A stretch of DNA of 61,850 nt, from positions 1 to 61,850 of the forward strand of contig NZ_CANRMB010000017.1 in the NCBI RefSeq assembly GCF_947631635.1, given 5' to 3'. The position numbers were made by a program, and so were the translations under genes. This DNA is from an uncultured Dysosmobacter sp. Its GTDB lineage: Bacteria > Bacillota > Clostridia > Oscillospirales > Oscillospiraceae. Shown here one piece after another: positions 41,498 to 49,656 of the stretch. Positions within the stretch are counted from its first letter, which is position 1. Each line of letters begins with the position of its first letter. The notes beneath the pieces are model-generated. The model was not told the DNA's origin. It saw nothing but the letters and a program-made list of their open reading frames with translations, and did not search any database.

Positions 41498-42263
41498 TAT
41501 CATGACCCTCTTCCCCGACTCTGTGGACGCCATGCTGAACGTCAGCATTCTGGGCCGCGCCCAGGAGCGGGGCTATATCGCCATCCGCACCCACCAGATC
41601 CGGGAATACACCACCAACAGGCAGATGCAGGTGGACGACTACCCCTACGGCGGAGGCCGGGGCGCCGTCATGCAGGCGGACCCCCTGTACCGCTGCTGGG
41701 CGCATATCGTGGAGACCTGCGGCCCCGGGCGGACCATTTTCATGTCCCCCTGCGGCAGGACCTTCACCCAGGAGGTGGCCAAGGAACTGAAAGCGCGGTA
41801 TGACCATCTGATCCTGGTCTGCGGCCACTATGAGGGCATTGACCAGCGGTTTATCGACGAGTGTGTGGACGAGGAGATCAGCATGGGCGACTTCGTGCTC
41901 ACCGGCGGCGAGATCCCCGCCATGGCGGTGGCGGACGCCGTGTGCCGCATGGTCCCCGGCGTGCTGCCGGACGCGGAGTGCTTTGAGGAGGAATCCCACT
42001 GGAACGGCCTGCTGGAATACCCCCAGTACTCCCGCCCCGCCGTGTGGCACGGCCGGACCGTGCCGGAGATCCTGCTCTCCGGCGACCACGGCAAGGTGGC
42101 CGACTGGCGGAGGAAGGAGAGCTACAAGCGCACCATGCGCCGCCGCCCGGACCTGTTTGCCCGGTTTGACGAATCCCAGCTGACCACAAAAGCGGAAAAA
42201 AAGGTCCTCCAGCAGGCCAAGGACGAGCTGGCCGCAGAGGACGCGGGAGAAACCGAGTCGTAA
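41487..42263 (+). CDS. trmD: tRNA (guanine-N1)-methyltransferase TrmD
   Basis: 258 residues. It makes m1G37 in tRNAs, preventing frameshifting. The SPOUT knot signatures are MNIDIMTLFPDSV, DDYPYGGGRGAVMQADP, LVCGHYEGIDQRFID and FVLTGGEIPAMAVADA. The start inside the end of rimM is the only one giving the conserved N terminus. rplS, often next in this operon, does not follow. Confidence 0.97.
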   Translation: MNIDIMTLFPDSVDAMLNVSILGRAQERGYIAIRTHQIREYTTNRQMQVDDYPYGGGRGAVMQADPLYRCWAHIVETCGPGRTIFMSPCGRTFTQEVAKELKARYDHLILVCGHYEGIDQRFIDECVDEEISMGDFVLTGGEIPAMAVADAVCRMVPGVLPDAECFEEESHWNGLLEYPQYSRPAVWHGRTVPEILLSGDHGKVADWRRKESYKRTMRRRPDLFARFDESQLTTKAEKKVLQQAKDELAAEDAGETES

Positions 42264-42331
42264 CACGGAGATGCGCCTCTGCTTTGCCGTCGGCCTTTCC
42301 ACCGTTATGTCCATCATGAAAGGAGTGTTCT

Positions 42332-42883
42332 ATGAAACTGCTGCGGGATCACCCGATCCCCCTCTTTATCGCATGTATCGCCTTGATCCTGACGCTGGCC
42401 GTCCTGAATTTCCCCGGCAACCGGACCATCGATATGAGCCTCACCGCCACGGAGTACCGTCTGGACGCGCCGGATTACGCCGTGGAGCACGTTGTGACCA
42501 TCCGGGGGCGGGACACCCGGAACCTGCTGGGCAAGGGCCGGTTCCAGGGCACGGTCTCTGTCAGCGGCCTGGAGGAGACGGACACGGCGCAGAGCATCGT
42601 ACTCACTTTTGGGGAGTCTTTGAAAAAGGAAGGCCGCGTCTCCACCATGGATGCGGAAGGCTTTGTCTCACCTGGCGGAGGGGCGTTTGGCCCTGTGTTT
42701 CTCAACCGGAACTACTCGAAATTTGTCTGGATCCTGGCAAATGAGGTTCATGAGACGGGCGCCTCCTACGGCGGCGGTTCAGCCCGCTTTCTCATCAGCG
42801 GACCCGCCGACTGGGAGGAAGCCTTTGCCATGGCAGCTAAACTGACCAGAGGATCTTTCTGGGAGCCCCTGTTTTCCGAATAA
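42332..42883 (+). CDS. Hypothetical membrane-anchored protein
   Basis: 183 residues. One N-terminal hydrophobic helix (PLFIACIALILTLAVLNFPG) without a clear cleavage site, then a soluble extracytoplasmic domain with no recognised motif. AAAGGAG precedes the ATG. Stands alone after trmD and ends at a shared terminator. Confidence 0.6.
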   Translation: MKLLRDHPIPLFIACIALILTLAVLNFPGNRTIDMSLTATEYRLDAPDYAVEHVVTIRGRDTRNLLGKGRFQGTVSVSGLEETDTAQSIVLTFGESLKKEGRVSTMDAEGFVSPGGGAFGPVFLNRNYSKFVWILANEVHETGASYGGGSARFLISGPADWEEAFAMAAKLTRGSFWEPLFSE

Positions 42884-42884
42884 A

Positions 42885-42921
42885 AAGGACAGGCACGGTT
42901 CTCCGTGCCTGATCTTTTTTA
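42885..42921. terminator. Bidirectional terminator
   Basis: AGGCACGG/CCGTGCCT around TTCT, with an A run before and TTTTTT after. It serves the plus-strand membrane protein and the convergent LURP-one-like gene. Confidence 0.85.
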
Positions 42922-43389
42922 ATTTCTGGAACATTTCTCCGCGTCGATGGCCAGCACCAGCATCAGCACCCGCAGGGCGTCCCTGGGCTCCGCTACGTCG
43001 ATGACATAGGTGTCCGTCCAGTTGAAGAGCTCCTTGGTGATGGTGGCCACCACCGCCCCGCAGGGCTCCGTCACCGTGTAGTCCCACTCCAGAAAGCTGC
43101 CCTGGACCTGCCAGCCGTTGCAGTCGATGTCAAACCGGGGGGTGAAGAATGTGAACGCCTTCTGGATGCAGCCCACATAGGCCTCGCCCTCATACAGCTC
43201 GAACTTGGGCAGGAGGGTGAGCACCCGCTCCTGCACGGTGCCGATGTGGTCCCCGCAGGCGTTCAGGATGTGGAGACAGTGGCCCCAGGAGAGCTTGCCC
43301 TCCACTGTGAACACGGTGTTTCCCGCCTCGTCGTAGATGTCATAGCTGTCGAACCAGCTGAAAAAACGCTGTTTGAACAGGAGTCTCAT
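42919..43389 (-). CDS. LURP-one/scramblase-like (YxjI-type) protein
   Basis: 156 residues forming a tubby-like beta barrel by pattern: MRLLFKQRFFSWFDSYDIYD, then repeated strands (NTVFTVEGKLSWGHCLHI, AYVGCIQKAFTFFTPRFDID). This family is common in gut firmicutes with no proven function. Its ATG overlaps the stop of the upstream gene (ATGA), so it is cotranslated with that membrane protein. A much longer frame upstream is a shadow. Confidence 0.8.
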   Translation of the reverse strand: MRLLFKQRFFSWFDSYDIYDEAGNTVFTVEGKLSWGHCLHILNACGDHIGTVQERVLTLLPKFELYEGEAYVGCIQKAFTFFTPRFDIDCNGWQVQGSFLEWDYTVTEPCGAVVATITKELFNWTDTYVIDVAEPRDALRVLMLVLAIDAEKCSRN

Positions 43390-44258
43390 TCCGGCAGCGC
43401 CTCCACTTCCATGGGGATATGCTCCCGGAACAGCTTGGCCGTCCGGTACAGGTACACCAGCTTCAACACCGATACCACGATCACGCCGATCATATCCGCC
43501 AGCAGGGCCAGGAGTCCCAGCCATCCGGCAATCGCCGCCAGCAGCACACAGGCAAACATGCCGGCCAGCAGCCCGATATACCATTTCCACAGTTTCCGCC
43601 ACGCCGCGGAAAGCCCGTCGTCCGCGCCTTCCAGCACATCGGCGTGGGCGTTGAATTCCTGATATACCGCCAGGATGCCCACCACCGAAACAGGCAGCTC
43701 TATCAGAATCGTCAGGCCGCCGTCTGCGTCCCGGGCGCTCACAACTGCCAGCAGTACAGCCGCCGCGGCCAAGATCAGCTGCCAGACCGCCGCGGTGCCG
43801 TACCGTTCTCCGGCCTCCCGCAGGCGCCACAGGATCGCGGCGCATGCCAGTCCGCACAGCACCCCCAGGATCTCTCCCGCCATTCCCACGGCGGGAAACT
43901 CTGCCGCCACATTGTCGTTGCTCATCAGCGTTCCAAGCTCGCTGGGGATGAACAGCCAGAACAGCACCCACAGCCACTTGCCCAGCAGCGGCGCCTTCCG
44001 GTCCAGGGCCAGCCGCCGCTGTCTCTCCGCATCGGCCCTCCGCTGCCGCTCCTCCGGCGCCCGGTCCCGGCTCATCCGCCGGGGACAGCCTGTCAAATAG
44101 CCGCAGGTGGCACAGATCTCATGGCCCTTCTCCCGGCAGCAGGCGGCGATATCACAGTCGCCGGACAGGGCTCTCCCAGGCCCTGTCTGACAGCCGGGGC
44201 ACGCCGTCCGCTCCCGCCAGGTGCAGGTCTCACAGTTTTTTCCGCAATATCCCTCCAT
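43386..44258 (-). CDS. Cys-rich (DUF3795-like) plus membrane-domain protein
   Basis: 290 residues. The first ~60 hold ten cysteines in a zinc-finger-like arrangement (GYCGKNCETCTW, CPGCQTG, CDIAACCREKGHEICATCGY), followed by a basic helix and about six membrane helices. The Cys block resembles DUF3795; the membrane part is unrecognised. AAAGGAG precedes the ATG. Coupled to the LURP-one-like gene. Confidence 0.7.
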   Translation of the reverse strand: MEGYCGKNCETCTWRERTACPGCQTGPGRALSGDCDIAACCREKGHEICATCGYLTGCPRRMSRDRAPEERQRRADAERQRRLALDRKAPLLGKWLWVLFWLFIPSELGTLMSNDNVAAEFPAVGMAGEILGVLCGLACAAILWRLREAGERYGTAAVWQLILAAAAVLLAVVSARDADGGLTILIELPVSVVGILAVYQEFNAHADVLEGADDGLSAAWRKLWKWYIGLLAGMFACVLLAAIAGWLGLLALLADMIGVIVVSVLKLVYLYRTAKLFREHIPMEVEALPE

Positions 44259-44350
44259 ATACTTCTCCTTTCATGGCTTTGCTGCGCCGCGTTCCAGCCG
44301 TGCCAGCCTTCGCCGGCCGCAATGGCTGCCCGCAGCTCCTTTTCGTCCAT
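44093..44350 (-). CDS. Possible leader or remnant gene overlapping the Cys-rich gene
   Basis: 85 residues from ATG 44350, which has an excellent site (TTAGGAGG, 6-7 bp away). The first ~30 residues (MDEKELRAAIAAGEGWHGWN) look like real protein, but the rest runs in another frame through the next gene. It may be a truncated gene whose true 3' part is lost, or a leader whose translation feeds the Cys-rich gene. Not recognised. Confidence 0.35.
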   Translation of the reverse strand: MDEKELRAAIAAGEGWHGWNAAQQSHERRSIWRDIAEKTVRPAPGGSGRRAPAVRQGLGEPCPATVISPPAAGRRAMRSVPPAAI

Positions 44351-44416
44351 AGGTACCTCCTAATTTTTTCTATCATACCACAGGCCGCGCCGCCAATGTG
44401 TAACAAATCTATGACA

Positions 44417-44441
44417 AAAGCCGGTGTATCCACCGGCTTTT
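44417..44441. terminator. Terminator between apeB and the small-gene operon
   Basis: AAAAGCCGGTG pairs with CACCGGCTTTT around TATC/ATC; A and T runs on both sides. Confidence 0.8.
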
Positions 44442-44450
44442 GCAGCTTCC

Positions 44451-45758
44451 CTATGAAACTTCCACGCCCTCCGGCCCAAACCGCAGGCTCCTGCCGAAAT
44501 AGGCCGTCATGGCCCGGACCAGGGCCTCCGTGTCCCGGACGCCCGCCACCTCATAGGCGGCGTGCATCGCCAGCTGGGGCAGGCCGATGTCCACCGTGGG
44601 GATGGACAGGTGGGCGCTGCTGATGTTGCCCAGGGTGGAGCCGCCGGGCAGGTCCGCCCGATTGCTGTACCGCTGTACCGGTACGCCCGCCTCCCGGCAG
44701 ATCTGCCGGAACACCGCGCCGGACAGGGCGTCGGTGGTGTAGCGCTGGTTGGCGTTGTATTTGATGACCACGCCGCCGTTCAGCACCGGGCACTCCTGCT
44801 TGTCCGCGTACTCCGGGTGGGCCGGGTGGACGGCGTGGGCGTTGTCCGCCGACACCAGGAAGCTGTTGGCAAGGGCCGCGTGGTGCTCCTCCGGGGACCG
44901 GCCCAGGGCCGCGCTGACGCGGGACAGCACATCCGTCAGGAAGGTGGAATCCGCCCCCTGCCGGGTGCCGCTGCCCACCTCCTCGTTGTTGAACACGCAG
45001 AAAACGGGAACGCTCCCGCTGTCCTCCGCCGCCAGAAATCCCCGGAAGCAGCCGAATACGCATTGCAGGTCGTCCAGCCGGGGCGCGGCGATGAATTCCC
45101 CGTTGAGCCCCAGCAGCGTCCCTGGCGTGCGGGGATAGAGGAACAGCTCGGTGGACAGCACCGTGTCCTCCGGCACGCCGGCTCTCTCCGCGATCAGACG
45201 GCGGAACTGTCCCGGCTCGCCCGCGCCGCCCAGCAGCGGCAGCAGGTCCGTGTTGGCGTGCAGGGCCGCGCCCTTGTTGACCTCCCGGTCCATATGGATC
45301 GCCACGCTGGGGATGACCAGCAGGTCCCGGTCCACCTTCACCAGCCGGGAGACGATCCTTCCGTCCTCCGCCGCCATGACGCGGCCCGCCACGGACAGGG
45401 GCCTGTCCAGCCAGGAGCGCATGATCATGCCGCCGTAGGGCTCCACGCTGAGCCGGGTGCACGCGCCGGGGGACGGCACCTCCGCCGCCTCCCGCACCTT
45501 GAAGGTGGGGGAATCGCTGTGTCCTGCCGCCAGCACAAAGCCCTGAAAATCCCGGCGGGGCACCCGGAAGGCCACGAGGGTGGACTCCCCCCGTACCACA
45601 AAATACCTTCCGCCCTCCGCCAGCCGCCATGGCCGGGATTCCCACAGCTGCCGGTATCCATTGGACAGCAGTTTCTCTTTCAGCGCATCCACCGCGTGAT
45701 AGCAGGTGGGGCTGGCGTCCAAAAACGCCAGGAGCTGTTTGGAAAGTTCCTGTTTCAT
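44451..45758 (-). CDS. apeB: M18-family aspartyl aminopeptidase-like protein
   Basis: 435 residues. Cytoplasmic zinc aminopeptidase that removes N-terminal acidic residues. Metal and active-site motifs: LAAGHSDSPTFKV, NEEVGSG with the Glu pair, SADNAHAVHP and RADLPGGSTLGNI near the end. The start at 45758 follows GGAGG seven bases upstream. It ends in TAG ahead of a terminator, showing that TAG is a normal stop in this genome. Confidence 0.93.
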   Translation of the reverse strand: MKQELSKQLLAFLDASPTCYHAVDALKEKLLSNGYRQLWESRPWRLAEGGRYFVVRGESTLVAFRVPRRDFQGFVLAAGHSDSPTFKVREAAEVPSPGACTRLSVEPYGGMIMRSWLDRPLSVAGRVMAAEDGRIVSRLVKVDRDLLVIPSVAIHMDREVNKGAALHANTDLLPLLGGAGEPGQFRRLIAERAGVPEDTVLSTELFLYPRTPGTLLGLNGEFIAAPRLDDLQCVFGCFRGFLAAEDSGSVPVFCVFNNEEVGSGTRQGADSTFLTDVLSRVSAALGRSPEEHHAALANSFLVSADNAHAVHPAHPEYADKQECPVLNGGVVIKYNANQRYTTDALSGAVFRQICREAGVPVQRYSNRADLPGGSTLGNISSAHLSIPTVDIGLPQLAMHAAYEVAGVRDTEALVRAMTAYFGRSLRFGPEGVEVS

Positions 45759-45853
45759 AAAAAAACCTCCGTCGTCACCATCAGATTTTTTATAGAGCAT
45801 ACCATATCCTTGAAAAGGTGTCACTCCGCCAGTCTGTACGCCGGCGGCTCCCT

Positions 45854-46279
45854 CTATCCGCGCTTTTCATAGTAAAGGCCGGCAAACAGCTCCGCAAGCA
45901 CGGATACGCTGAACGCTCCGGCGAACCCAAGTCCCGCATACACCACCGACTCTTCTCCCTCGCTCTTTCCCAGGATCAGAAGAAGGCTCATCAGTGCCAA
46001 GCAGATGAGCTATGTGACCTGGAAGGCTCTGTTTCCCGTTTTCAGCTGCACCAGCTGGTTCCGCTCGTCCAGCTCCTCCACCTTATCCTCTCTAGACAGC
46101 TTTGGGGACAGGCTTCGGGCGATCAGGCCGATCCCCAGCAACAGGCACAGTCCGATGAGGATCATGGTCTTTCCCTTTTGCAGCAGCATGATCTCCGGAA
46201 GGCTCACGGCCAGAAGCAGAATCCCCATTGCCGCAAAAAACAGGCCCAGCGCAAAATTTCTTTTATGATAGATCTTCAT
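45854..46279 (-). pseudogene. Small membrane protein gene interrupted by an in-frame amber codon
   Basis: From ATG 46279 the frame gives 89 residues with two membrane helices (FALGLFFAAMGILLLAVSLP, TMILIGLCLLLGIGLIARSL) and a DERNQLVQLKTGNRAF segment, then TAG at 46010-46012. Reading on in the same frame gives a further 51 residues with two more helices (LICLALMSLLLILG, GFAGAFSVSVLAELFAGLYY) and a TAG at 45854. The layout matches the XRE-partnered membrane proteins of firmicutes (four helices, DERN motif), so a CAG-to-TAG change is likely. It overlaps the XRE gene by 17 bp. Confidence 0.7.
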
Positions 46280-46496
46280 ACCGGTTGTCCTCCAATATCC
46301 GGTTTTCTTTCAGGCAGCACAGCTCCTCCACCGTTGTGCCGAATATCTCAGCTATACGGTATGCCAGCATCAGCGACGGGCTGTACTGCTCCTTTTCTAT
46401 GGAAATAATCGTTCGTGCGGAGACATGGACTAGGTCCGCCAACTGCTGCTGTGTTATACCTGCCGCTATCCGCAGCTCCCTGACTCGTGTTTTCAT
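46263..46496 (-). CDS. Small XRE-family repressor
   Basis: 77 residues, one helix-turn-helix of the YgzD type: MKTRVRELRIAAGITQQQLA, then VSARTIISIEKEQYSPSLML and IAEIFGTTVEELC. It normally sits with a DERN-type membrane protein, as here. Three copies of the dyad TGAAG-N4-CTTCA lie upstream, one covering its own -10, so autorepression is likely. The ATG follows GGAGGGG. Confidence 0.88.
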   Translation of the reverse strand: MKTRVRELRIAAGITQQQLADLVHVSARTIISIEKEQYSPSLMLAYRIAEIFGTTVEELCCLKENRILEDNRYEDLS

Positions 46497-46517
46497 CGTC
46501 CCCTCCGTTTCAGCATG

Positions 46518-46598
46518 TGAAGCTGGCTTCTTGTGAAGTTAGCTTCATATTATCCTGGTTTTCTCTCTCTGTCAAGCAAAATTCTGAAGTTTACTTCA
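46518..46598 (-). promoter_or_regulatory. Near-consensus promoter with three operator dyads for the XRE gene
   Basis: On the minus strand -35 TTGACA (46570-46575), 17-bp spacer, -10 TAATAT (46547-46552). The dyad TGAAG-N4-CTTCA occurs at 46534-46547 (touching the -10) and 46585-46598 (just upstream of the -35), with one mismatch at 46518-46531 (in the leader). A strong promoter flanked and overlapped by repeated dyads is a classic repressor-controlled layout. Confidence 0.75.
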
Positions 46599-46678
46599 TA
46601 TTTTAGGCTGTGGTCCTCTTTTGCCCCGTTGCATCCGCTCCGCCCTCATGCTAAAATAAATTTATAGGAGGCGATGAG

Positions 46679-47506
46679 ATGGATATCAAATGTATCGCGC
46701 TGGATCTGGACGGGACCACCCTGGACCGGGAGGGCCGTCTGCCGCCGGAAAACCGGCAGGCGCTGGAATATGCCATCGGCAAAGGCGTGCACATCGTCAT
46801 TGCCAGCGGCCGGTCCTTTGACTCCCTGCCCCGGGAGCTGGTGTCCCTTTCCGGCATCGAGTACGCCATCACCTCCAACGGCGCCGCTGTCTACCACGTT
46901 CCAACCGGCAGGCGCCTGCACAGCTATGCGCTGGAGCCCCGGTCCGTCCAGGCGATCCTGTGCCTGACCTCCGGTGGTCCGGCCGTCTATGAGGCCTTTG
47001 TGGACGGAAAGGCCTATGCGGACGCCGCCTATGTGGCGGACCCGGTGGGCCACGGCGCCACGCCCCAGGCCATCCCCTACATTCAGCGCACCCGCCGTCC
47101 GGTGGCGGATATCGCGGTCTTCATCCGGGCCCATATCCGGGAGCTGGACGGCCTGGACCTGGTAGTCCCGGACGAGGAGACCAAGGGCCGTCTCTGGGCA
47201 CTGCTGAAAGGGCATGTCCCGGACATCTATATCACCTCCTCCGTCCGGCAGCTGATCGAGATCTCCCACCGGGACGCAGGCAAGCATTCCGGCGTCCGGT
47301 ATGTGGCGGAGCTGCTGGGGCTCTCCTCCGGGCAGATCGCCGCCTTTGGCGACGGGGACAACGACGCGGACATGCTGTCCTATGTGGGCTGCGGCATCGC
47401 CGTCGCCAACGCCTCCCCCGCCTGTCTCGCGGCGGCGGATCATGTGACGGTCCGCCACGACCAGGGCGGTGTGGCCCGCGGCATCTATGACATCCTCCAG
47501 ATCTGA
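46679..47506 (+). CDS. Cof-type HAD-superfamily phosphatase
   Basis: 275 residues. HAD class IIB hydrolase: motif I DLDGTTLD, motif II ASGRSFDSLP, and motif IV FGDGDNDADMLSYVG, with a large C2 cap between them. Such Cof/YbiV/YidA enzymes dephosphorylate sugar phosphates, PLP or FMN. Substrate not predictable. AGGAGGCG sits just before the ATG at 46679. Single-gene unit. Confidence 0.92.
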   Translation: MDIKCIALDLDGTTLDREGRLPPENRQALEYAIGKGVHIVIASGRSFDSLPRELVSLSGIEYAITSNGAAVYHVPTGRRLHSYALEPRSVQAILCLTSGGPAVYEAFVDGKAYADAAYVADPVGHGATPQAIPYIQRTRRPVADIAVFIRAHIRELDGLDLVVPDEETKGRLWALLKGHVPDIYITSSVRQLIEISHRDAGKHSGVRYVAELLGLSSGQIAAFGDGDNDADMLSYVGCGIAVANASPACLAAADHVTVRHDQGGVARGIYDILQI

Positions 47507-47607
47507 TTTGAACAGCAGCCCTGCCGCTGTCTTTTTGATTTTTCCATTATCGGAATCTCTAAAAAAATAATGCGTATTTTGTGATGACTTCCAAAACGAG
47601 CCAAAAG

Positions 47608-47636
47608 TTGCAAAAATCACTTTTTTACTGTATCAT
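47608..47636 (+). promoter_or_regulatory. Promoter of the acyl-CoA dehydrogenase fusion operon
   Basis: TTGCAA (47608-47613) and TATCAT (47631-47636) with a 17-bp spacer, followed by an ~85-bp leader. Confidence 0.6.
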
Positions 47637-47723
47637 TTTTTTGTATACTGTTTTCAAAATAAGATCTCACCACAAGCACTTGTCTGTGCAGCATCCCAAA
47701 AATGGCAAAGGAGGAAAGTCAAT

Positions 47724-49631
47724 ATGTTCTATCAAACCACCGAAGCCCATGAAGCCCTGCGGGCCAAGATCCGGGAATTCGCGGAGGCCGAGGTAAAGCC
47801 CATCGCCTTTATGCTGGACCAGGAGAACCGCTTCCCCACCGAGGCTGTGAAAAAGCTGGGGGAAATGGGCCTGATGGGTATCCCCTATGAGAAGAAATAC
47901 GGCGGCGCGGAGCTGGATGTACTCAGCTACGCCATCGCCGTGGAGGAGCTGGCCCGGGTGGACGGCGGCACCGGCGTCATCCTGTCGGCCCACACCTCCC
48001 TGGGTACCTTTCCCATCGTCCAGTTTGGTACGGAGGAGCAGAAGAAAAAGTATCTGCCCGATCTATGCTCCGGCAAGAAGATTGGCGCCTTCGGCCTGAC
48101 GGAGCCCAATGCCGGCTCCGACGCGGGCGGCACCGAGACCACCGCCGTTCTGGAGGGCGACCATTACATTCTGAATGGCGAAAAGATCTTCATCACCAAC
48201 GGCGGCGAGGCGGACACCTATGTGGTCTTTGCCGTCACCACGCCGGATATCGGCACCCGGGGCATCTCCGCCTTCATCGTGGAGCGTGGCTGGGAGGGCT
48301 TCACCTTCGGCGACCACTATGACAAGATGGGCATCCGCTCCTCCGCCACCTGCCAGCTGCTGTTCAACAATGTGAAGGTCCCCAAGGAGAACCTGCTGGG
48401 CAAGGAGGGTCAGGGCTTCAAGATCGCCATGGCCACGCTGGACGGCGGCCGCATCGGCATCGCGGCCCAGGCGCTGGGCATCGCCCAGGGCGCCTTTGAG
48501 GCAGCGGTGGAGTACTCCAAGGAGCGCGTCCAGTTTGGCCGCCCCATCTGCCAGCAGCAGTCTATCGCCTTCAAGATCGCCGACATGGCCACCAAGCTCC
48601 GGGCCGCTCGGCTCCTGGTGTACAGCGCCGCGGACCTGAAGCAGGACCACGCCCCCTACGGCATGGAGTCCGCCATGGCCAAGCAGTACGCCTCCGACAT
48701 CGCCCTGGAGGTTACCAACGAAGCCCTCCAGATCTTCGGCGGCAACGGCTATCTGAAGGGCATGGAGGTGGAGCGGTTCTACCGCGACGCCAAGATCACC
48801 ACCATCTATGAGGGCACCAACGAGATCCAGCGGGTGGTCATTGCCTCCCATATCCTGGGGAAGGCGGGCAAGGCGGAAGCCGCTCCCGTCCAGAAGCACG
48901 GCCCTGAGACCGGCGAGCGCAAGAAGCTGATCCTGAAGGACGGCACCGCCCAGGAGCGGGTGGACGCCCTGGTCTCCGCCCTGAAAAAGGACGGCTACGA
49001 CTTCACCGTGGGCATCCCCATGGACACCCCCATCGTCCAGGCGGAGCGGGTGGTCAGCGCCGGCAAGGGCATCGGCGAGAAGAAGAACATGAAGCTCATC
49101 GAAGATCTGGCCAAGGCCGCCGGCGCCGCCATCGGCTCCAGCCGTCCCGTGGCCGAGACCCTGCAATATGTCCCCCTGAACCGCTATGTGGGCATGAGCG
49201 GCCAGAAGTTCAAGGGCAATCTGTACATCGCCTGCGGCATCTCCGGCGCCGGCCAGCACCTGAAGGGCATCAAGGACGCCTCCACCATCGTGGCCATCAA
49301 CATCGACCCCAACGCCCGCATCTTCAAGAACTGTGACTACGGCATCGTGGGCGACGTGCTGGAGATCCTGCCCCTGCTGGCAAAGGCGCTGGACACCGGC
49401 GAGAAGCTGCCCGCGCCTCCCATGAAGAAGATGAAGCGGGCCACGCCCAAGAAAACCACGCCGCCCCGGAAGCTCTATATCTGCAACGGCTGCGGCCACG
49501 AGTACGACGTGCTGGTGGGTGACCCGGAGAACGACGTCAAGCCCGGCACCAAGTTCCAGGACCTGCCGGAGGGCTGGGTGTGCCCCCACTGCGGCGAGCC
49601 GGTGGATCAGTTCATCGAAATCGAAGTTTAA
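47724..49631 (+). CDS. Acyl-CoA dehydrogenase / EtfA-like / rubredoxin fusion protein
   Basis: 635 residues in three parts. Residues 1-380 are a short-chain acyl-CoA dehydrogenase (FGLTEPNAGSDAGGTETTAV, GIRSSATCQLLFNNV, catalytic Glu363 in YEGTNEIQR). About 425-560 is the FAD-binding C-terminal domain of electron-transfer flavoprotein alpha (VVSAGKGIG, GSSRPVAETLQYVPLNRYVG, GISGAGQHLKGIKD). About 583-635 is rubredoxin with CNGCG and CPHCG (Cys587, 590, 620, 623). No EtfB or EtfA N-terminal domain is present. Electrons could pass acyl-CoA to FAD to FAD to rubredoxin within one chain. A flavodiiron gene follows after 25 bp, the natural rubredoxin acceptor. Confidence 0.93.
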   Translation: MFYQTTEAHEALRAKIREFAEAEVKPIAFMLDQENRFPTEAVKKLGEMGLMGIPYEKKYGGAELDVLSYAIAVEELARVDGGTGVILSAHTSLGTFPIVQFGTEEQKKKYLPDLCSGKKIGAFGLTEPNAGSDAGGTETTAVLEGDHYILNGEKIFITNGGEADTYVVFAVTTPDIGTRGISAFIVERGWEGFTFGDHYDKMGIRSSATCQLLFNNVKVPKENLLGKEGQGFKIAMATLDGGRIGIAAQALGIAQGAFEAAVEYSKERVQFGRPICQQQSIAFKIADMATKLRAARLLVYSAADLKQDHAPYGMESAMAKQYASDIALEVTNEALQIFGGNGYLKGMEVERFYRDAKITTIYEGTNEIQRVVIASHILGKAGKAEAAPVQKHGPETGERKKLILKDGTAQERVDALVSALKKDGYDFTVGIPMDTPIVQAERVVSAGKGIGEKKNMKLIEDLAKAAGAAIGSSRPVAETLQYVPLNRYVGMSGQKFKGNLYIACGISGAGQHLKGIKDASTIVAINIDPNARIFKNCDYGIVGDVLEILPLLAKALDTGEKLPAPPMKKMKRATPKKTTPPRKLYICNGCGHEYDVLVGDPENDVKPGTKFQDLPEGWVCPHCGEPVDQFIEIEV

Positions 49632-49656
49632 AGCGGCCTAAAAGGAGGTATCTGTT

